Shown here: in pieces, positions 22,423 to 24,633 of the stretch
Numbering within the stretch: the first letter of the stretch is position 1
How the letters are laid out: every line of letters starts with the position of its first letter
Source: Clostridia bacterium
GTDB lineage: Bacteria; Bacillota; Clostridia; Monoglobales; Monoglobaceae
DNA: 24,633 bases
Assembly: GCA_017625185.1 (NCBI GenBank)
Contig: JAGALN010000216.1
Location: 1 to 24,633 of the forward strand
Direction of reading: 5' to 3'
Notes under the pieces: generated by a model
What the model was told of the DNA's origin: nothing
Seen by the model: the letters and a program-made list of their open reading frames with translations, nothing else
The model's database searches: none
Position numbers and translations under genes: made by a program

Positions 22423-24363
22423 ATGTTGTTTCGCAAAAAGAATCAGCCGGAAAACCAGGCGCCCATGGATTTAGAAGCGGTCATGCAAAAGTTTGACCGG
22501 GAATCCAACATCCGGCTCTGGGAGGGTTGGCAGAAAGTAGTTGTAACCTGCATTCTGGCGATTTTTTCCCTGTTTTGTATCTATGTAACGCTGTTTGCCA
22601 CCTGGCTGGAGGAGCTTCGGCTGACCACCTTTGTGGCATTCATCGTCTGTCTTGCCTATATTGTTTATCCTGCCAGGAAGGGCAAGCAAAGGGTTAACTT
22701 CATGCCCTGGTATGATGTTCTTCTGTTGATTTGCGGCACCGGTGCATTTTTGTACTTTGCTGCCAATGCGGAAACCATCATTCAGCAGGGCAGCCGCTTT
22801 GCGTGGTACCAGATTGTGATTGGTATTTTGGGTATTATCTCCACCGCCGAGGCTTGTCGGCGGAGCGTAGGGATTCCCATTGTGATTGTGGCGGGATGCT
22901 TTGTCCTGTATGCCTTGATTTGGGGTCTTTCCAACCCCACCCTTTGGGGAAGGCTCAACTACATTGTTCATTATCTTTTCTATGGTAAAGAGGGGATTTT
23001 ATCCACCCCCATCAATGTATGCTCCAAATTCATTGTGGTATTTATCATCTTTGGTGCCTTTCTGGAACGGACCGGCATTGCAGATTTCTTTATTAACATC
23101 TCCAACGCAGTTGTGGGCGGCTTCTCCGGCGGCCCCGCCAAGGTTGCGGTGGTTGCCAGTGCCTTTGAGGGTATGGTTTCGGGGTCTTCCGTTGCCAATA
23201 CCGTCGGCTCCGGTTCGGTGACCATCCCCTTGATGAAGAAGACCGGATACAAGCCGGAATTTGCTGCGGCAGCCGAGGCATCCGCCTCTACCGGCGGTCA
23301 AATTATGCCCCCGATTATGGGTGCGGCGGCGTTCTTGATGGCAGACTACATCGGTGTTCCTTACAGCAACATTGTAGTCCGTGCCATTCTTCCGGCGGTT
23401 CTGTATTTTGCCGGTGTCTTTATTACCGTTCACCTGGAGGCCAAGAAAGAGGGACTCCGTGGCTTGACCAAAGAGGAGTTGCCCAAGCTCCTGCCTCTTT
23501 TGAAAAAGGTTTATCTGCTGATCCCGCTGATTTTGCTGATTTATCTGGTCAGCATTACCCAGCGTTCTATCCAGTACGCAGCAGCTATTGCAATCGTTGC
23601 GGCTATCGTGGTCAGCTTTTTCAATAAGGAAAACCGGATTACGCCAAAGCGTATCTGGGAAGCCTTAGCAGCAGGCGGGCAGGGCATGATTGCTGTTGCC
23701 GCTGCCTGCGGTGTTGCCGGAATGATTGCCGGAACAATCACCATGACCGGTCTTGCCAATATGATGATTAACGGTATTGTTGCCCTGGCAGGCAATCAGG
23801 TGATTGTGGCGCTGTTTTTGACCATGCTCTGTTGTATTGTCCTGGGGATGGGCGTTCCCACCACGGCGAACTACTGTATCATGGCTGCAACCTGTGCCCC
23901 GATTCTGGTGCGGATGGGTGTTCCTGCTGTGGCGGCACACTTCTTTGTGTTCTACTTTGGTATTGTGGCGGATTTGACCCCGCCGGTGGCACTTGCGGCA
24001 TATGCCGGTGCGGCCATCGCCCAGGCAAATCCCATGAGGACGGCGGTTACGGCGACCAAATTGGCAATCGGTGCATTCATCGTGCCCTATGTCTTTGCCT
24101 TAAACCCCGCCCTGCTCTTCATTGATACCACGGCAGCAGAGGTGGTCGTGATTATCATTACCTCCCTGATTGGTATTTTCTCGGTATCGGCGTCCTTGGA
24201 GGGGTATCTGCTCCGCAACATGCCCTGGTATCAGCGAATCATCTCCCTGGCGGGCGGTCTGCTCCTGATTTATCCGGGACTGGTTACCGACACCATAGGC
24301 ATCGCCCTGGTAGCAGTGGTTGTGGCTCTTCAACTTTTGACCAGAAAGAAAGCGATTGCGTAA
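22423..24363 (+). CDS. Fused TRAP transporter permease (DctQM type, TAXI-associated)
   Basis: The 646-residue membrane protein combines a small DctQ-like part (about residues 30-190, several hydrophobic helices) with a large DctM-like part. In the large part are the conserved blocks FEGMVSGSSVANTVGSGSVT and STGGQIMPPIMGAAAFLMAD, and GMGVPTTANYCIMA further on. It uses an ion gradient for uptake together with the binding protein at 21387. The N-terminal 30 residues are charged and cytoplasmic. GGAGG (22411-22415) is 7 bases before the ATG. Length is normal for the fused permeases that accompany TAXI proteins. Confidence 0.94.
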   Translation: MLFRKKNQPENQAPMDLEAVMQKFDRESNIRLWEGWQKVVVTCILAIFSLFCIYVTLFATWLEELRLTTFVAFIVCLAYIVYPARKGKQRVNFMPWYDVLLLICGTGAFLYFAANAETIIQQGSRFAWYQIVIGILGIISTAEACRRSVGIPIVIVAGCFVLYALIWGLSNPTLWGRLNYIVHYLFYGKEGILSTPINVCSKFIVVFIIFGAFLERTGIADFFINISNAVVGGFSGGPAKVAVVASAFEGMVSGSSVANTVGSGSVTIPLMKKTGYKPEFAAAAEASASTGGQIMPPIMGAAAFLMADYIGVPYSNIVVRAILPAVLYFAGVFITVHLEAKKEGLRGLTKEELPKLLPLLKKVYLLIPLILLIYLVSITQRSIQYAAAIAIVAAIVVSFFNKENRITPKRIWEALAAGGQGMIAVAAACGVAGMIAGTITMTGLANMMINGIVALAGNQVIVALFLTMLCCIVLGMGVPTTANYCIMAATCAPILVRMGVPAVAAHFFVFYFGIVADLTPPVALAAYAGAAIAQANPMRTAVTATKLAIGAFIVPYVFALNPALLFIDTTAAEVVVIIITSLIGIFSVSASLEGYLLRNMPWYQRIISLAGGLLLIYPGLVTDTIGIALVAVVVALQLLTRKKAIA

Positions 24364-24374
24364 CTAAAAATAAA

Positions 24375-24408
24375 ATGACAACTTCTTTACAGAGGTTGTT
24401 ATTTTTTT
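24375..24408 (+). terminator. Rho-independent terminator after the TRAP permease
   Basis: ACAACTTC (24378-24385), loop TTTACA, and GAGGTTGT (24392-24399) form an 8-pair stem with one wobble pair, extendable by AT pairs, followed by a run of seven Ts (24402-24408). It ends the transporter operon. Confidence 0.82.
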
Positions 24409-24416
24409 GTTGAATA

Positions 24417-24425
24417 TGGTATAAT
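24417..24425 (+). promoter_or_regulatory. Extended -10 promoter-like sequence before the hairpin array
   Basis: TGG-TATAAT (TG at 24417-24418, TATAAT at 24420-24425) is an extended -10 element. A poor -35 (TTGTTA, 24396-24401) lies 18 bases upstream inside the terminator. Transcription would run into the hairpin array and leave the window. Confidence 0.5.
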
Positions 24426-24438
24426 AAATGCAGTAAGC

Positions 24439-24633
24439 CTTGCTCCGCAAGTCTTTACGACTTTGTCGATGATGTACTGCGTACATCCTGCAATATTGAC
24501 GGCTGCGTAAAAATGTCTTTGCAAGCAAACATTTTTACTTATGGTAGAATAAGTTTGCAGAGCAAACTCAATGAATTGCCTTGCGGCATAAATTGAAATC
24601 AAAGATTTCATGAATTGAGCCTTGCGGCTCATG
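24439..24633 (+). repeat. Array of short hairpins with AT-rich linkers, cut by the right edge
   Basis: At least eight small inverted repeats follow one another: CTTGC/GCAAG (24439-24451), AAGTC/GACTT (24449-24463, overlapping the first), GATGTA/TACATC (24471-24487), GTAAAAATGT/ACATTTTTAC (24507-24538), GTTTGC/GCAAAC (24553-24567), TGCC/GGCA (24577-24588), GAAATC/GATTTC (24595-24609) and GAGCC/GGCTC (24617-24630). Stems differ but the last ones are joined by similar linkers (ATGAATT, TAAATT). GCCTTGCGGC occurs twice (24578-24587 and 24619-24628). It could be part of a mobile or REP-like element, or a structured leader of the next gene. No convincing protein is encoded here. Confidence 0.6.

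Noticed and set aside
24399..24632. A 77-codon minus-strand open frame at the right edge
   Set aside because: It spans the terminator and the hairpin array and has no family features.
24439..24633. The right-edge repeats as a CRISPR array
   Set aside because: The repeated parts are short AT-rich linkers and the variable parts are themselves palindromic, with irregular spacing; there are no direct repeats of 25-40 bases and no cas genes.

Overview
The window looks like a chromosomal segment of a moderate-GC, low-B12-dependence anaerobe of the Bacillota, probably class Clostridia (a gut-type Lachnospiraceae or Oscillospiraceae relative). The reasons are strong AGGAGG ribosome binding sites, near-consensus sigma-A promoters with 17-bp spacers, a glycyl-radical 1,2-propanediol dehydratase, a BspA-type leucine-rich repeat protein and a TAXI-TRAP transporter. 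The organism call is an inference; there is no rRNA or marker gene to settle it.

Layout. (1) 1-478, minus strand: the 5' part of phosphotransacetylase (pta) with its own promoter. (2) 479-882: a divergent intergenic region with a possible folded RNA element, a palindrome and the promoter of the next operon. (3) 883-5015: glycyl-radical diol dehydratase, its radical-SAM activase, a PduU/EutS-type shell protein and a PduV/EutP-type GTPase. (4) 5139-16165, from a second strong promoter to a hairpin terminator: a FucA-type aldolase, a zinc alcohol dehydrogenase, two BMC-H shell proteins, a BMC-P pentamer, PduS, a PduT-type BMC-T, CoA-acylating aldehyde dehydrogenase (PduP), a second BMC-T, PduL, a DeoR-family regulator, a rhamnulokinase and an FBA-type class II aldolase. 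(5) 16316-21309: cysteine synthase, a secreted 1016-residue leucine-rich repeat protein and an RluA-family pseudouridine synthase. (6) 21387-24363: TAXI substrate-binding lipoprotein and fused TRAP permease. (7) 24420-24633: a promoter-like sequence followed by an array of small hairpins that runs off the window edge.

How the genes work together. Blocks 3 and 4 form a glycyl-radical-enzyme microcompartment locus (GRM5-like, for deoxysugars such as L-fucose and L-rhamnose). The kinase makes a ketose 1-phosphate. An aldolase splits it into dihydroxyacetone phosphate and lactaldehyde. Lactaldehyde is reduced to 1,2-propanediol, which the B12-independent dehydratase converts to propionaldehyde inside the shell. 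PduP and PduL then make propionyl-CoA and propionyl-phosphate, while the alcohol dehydrogenase makes 1-propanol and regenerates NAD+. Five enzymes carry short amphipathic helices at one end that look like encapsulation peptides: the FucA-type aldolase (C-terminal), alcohol dehydrogenase (N-terminal), PduP (N-terminal), PduL (N-terminal) and, unexpectedly, the FBA-type aldolase (C-terminal). The sugar isomerase, the sugar transporter and a propionate kinase are not in the window; the adjacent pta may belong to a pta-ack unit that finishes the pathway.

The observations most worth following are the FBA-type aldolase with its apparent encapsulation tail, a BMC-H gene with two in-frame, well-placed translation starts (the longer form has a Lys/Ala-rich tail), a Cys/His-rich linker in the FucA-type aldolase, a hairpin over the BMC-P ribosome binding site, and the hairpin array at the right edge.
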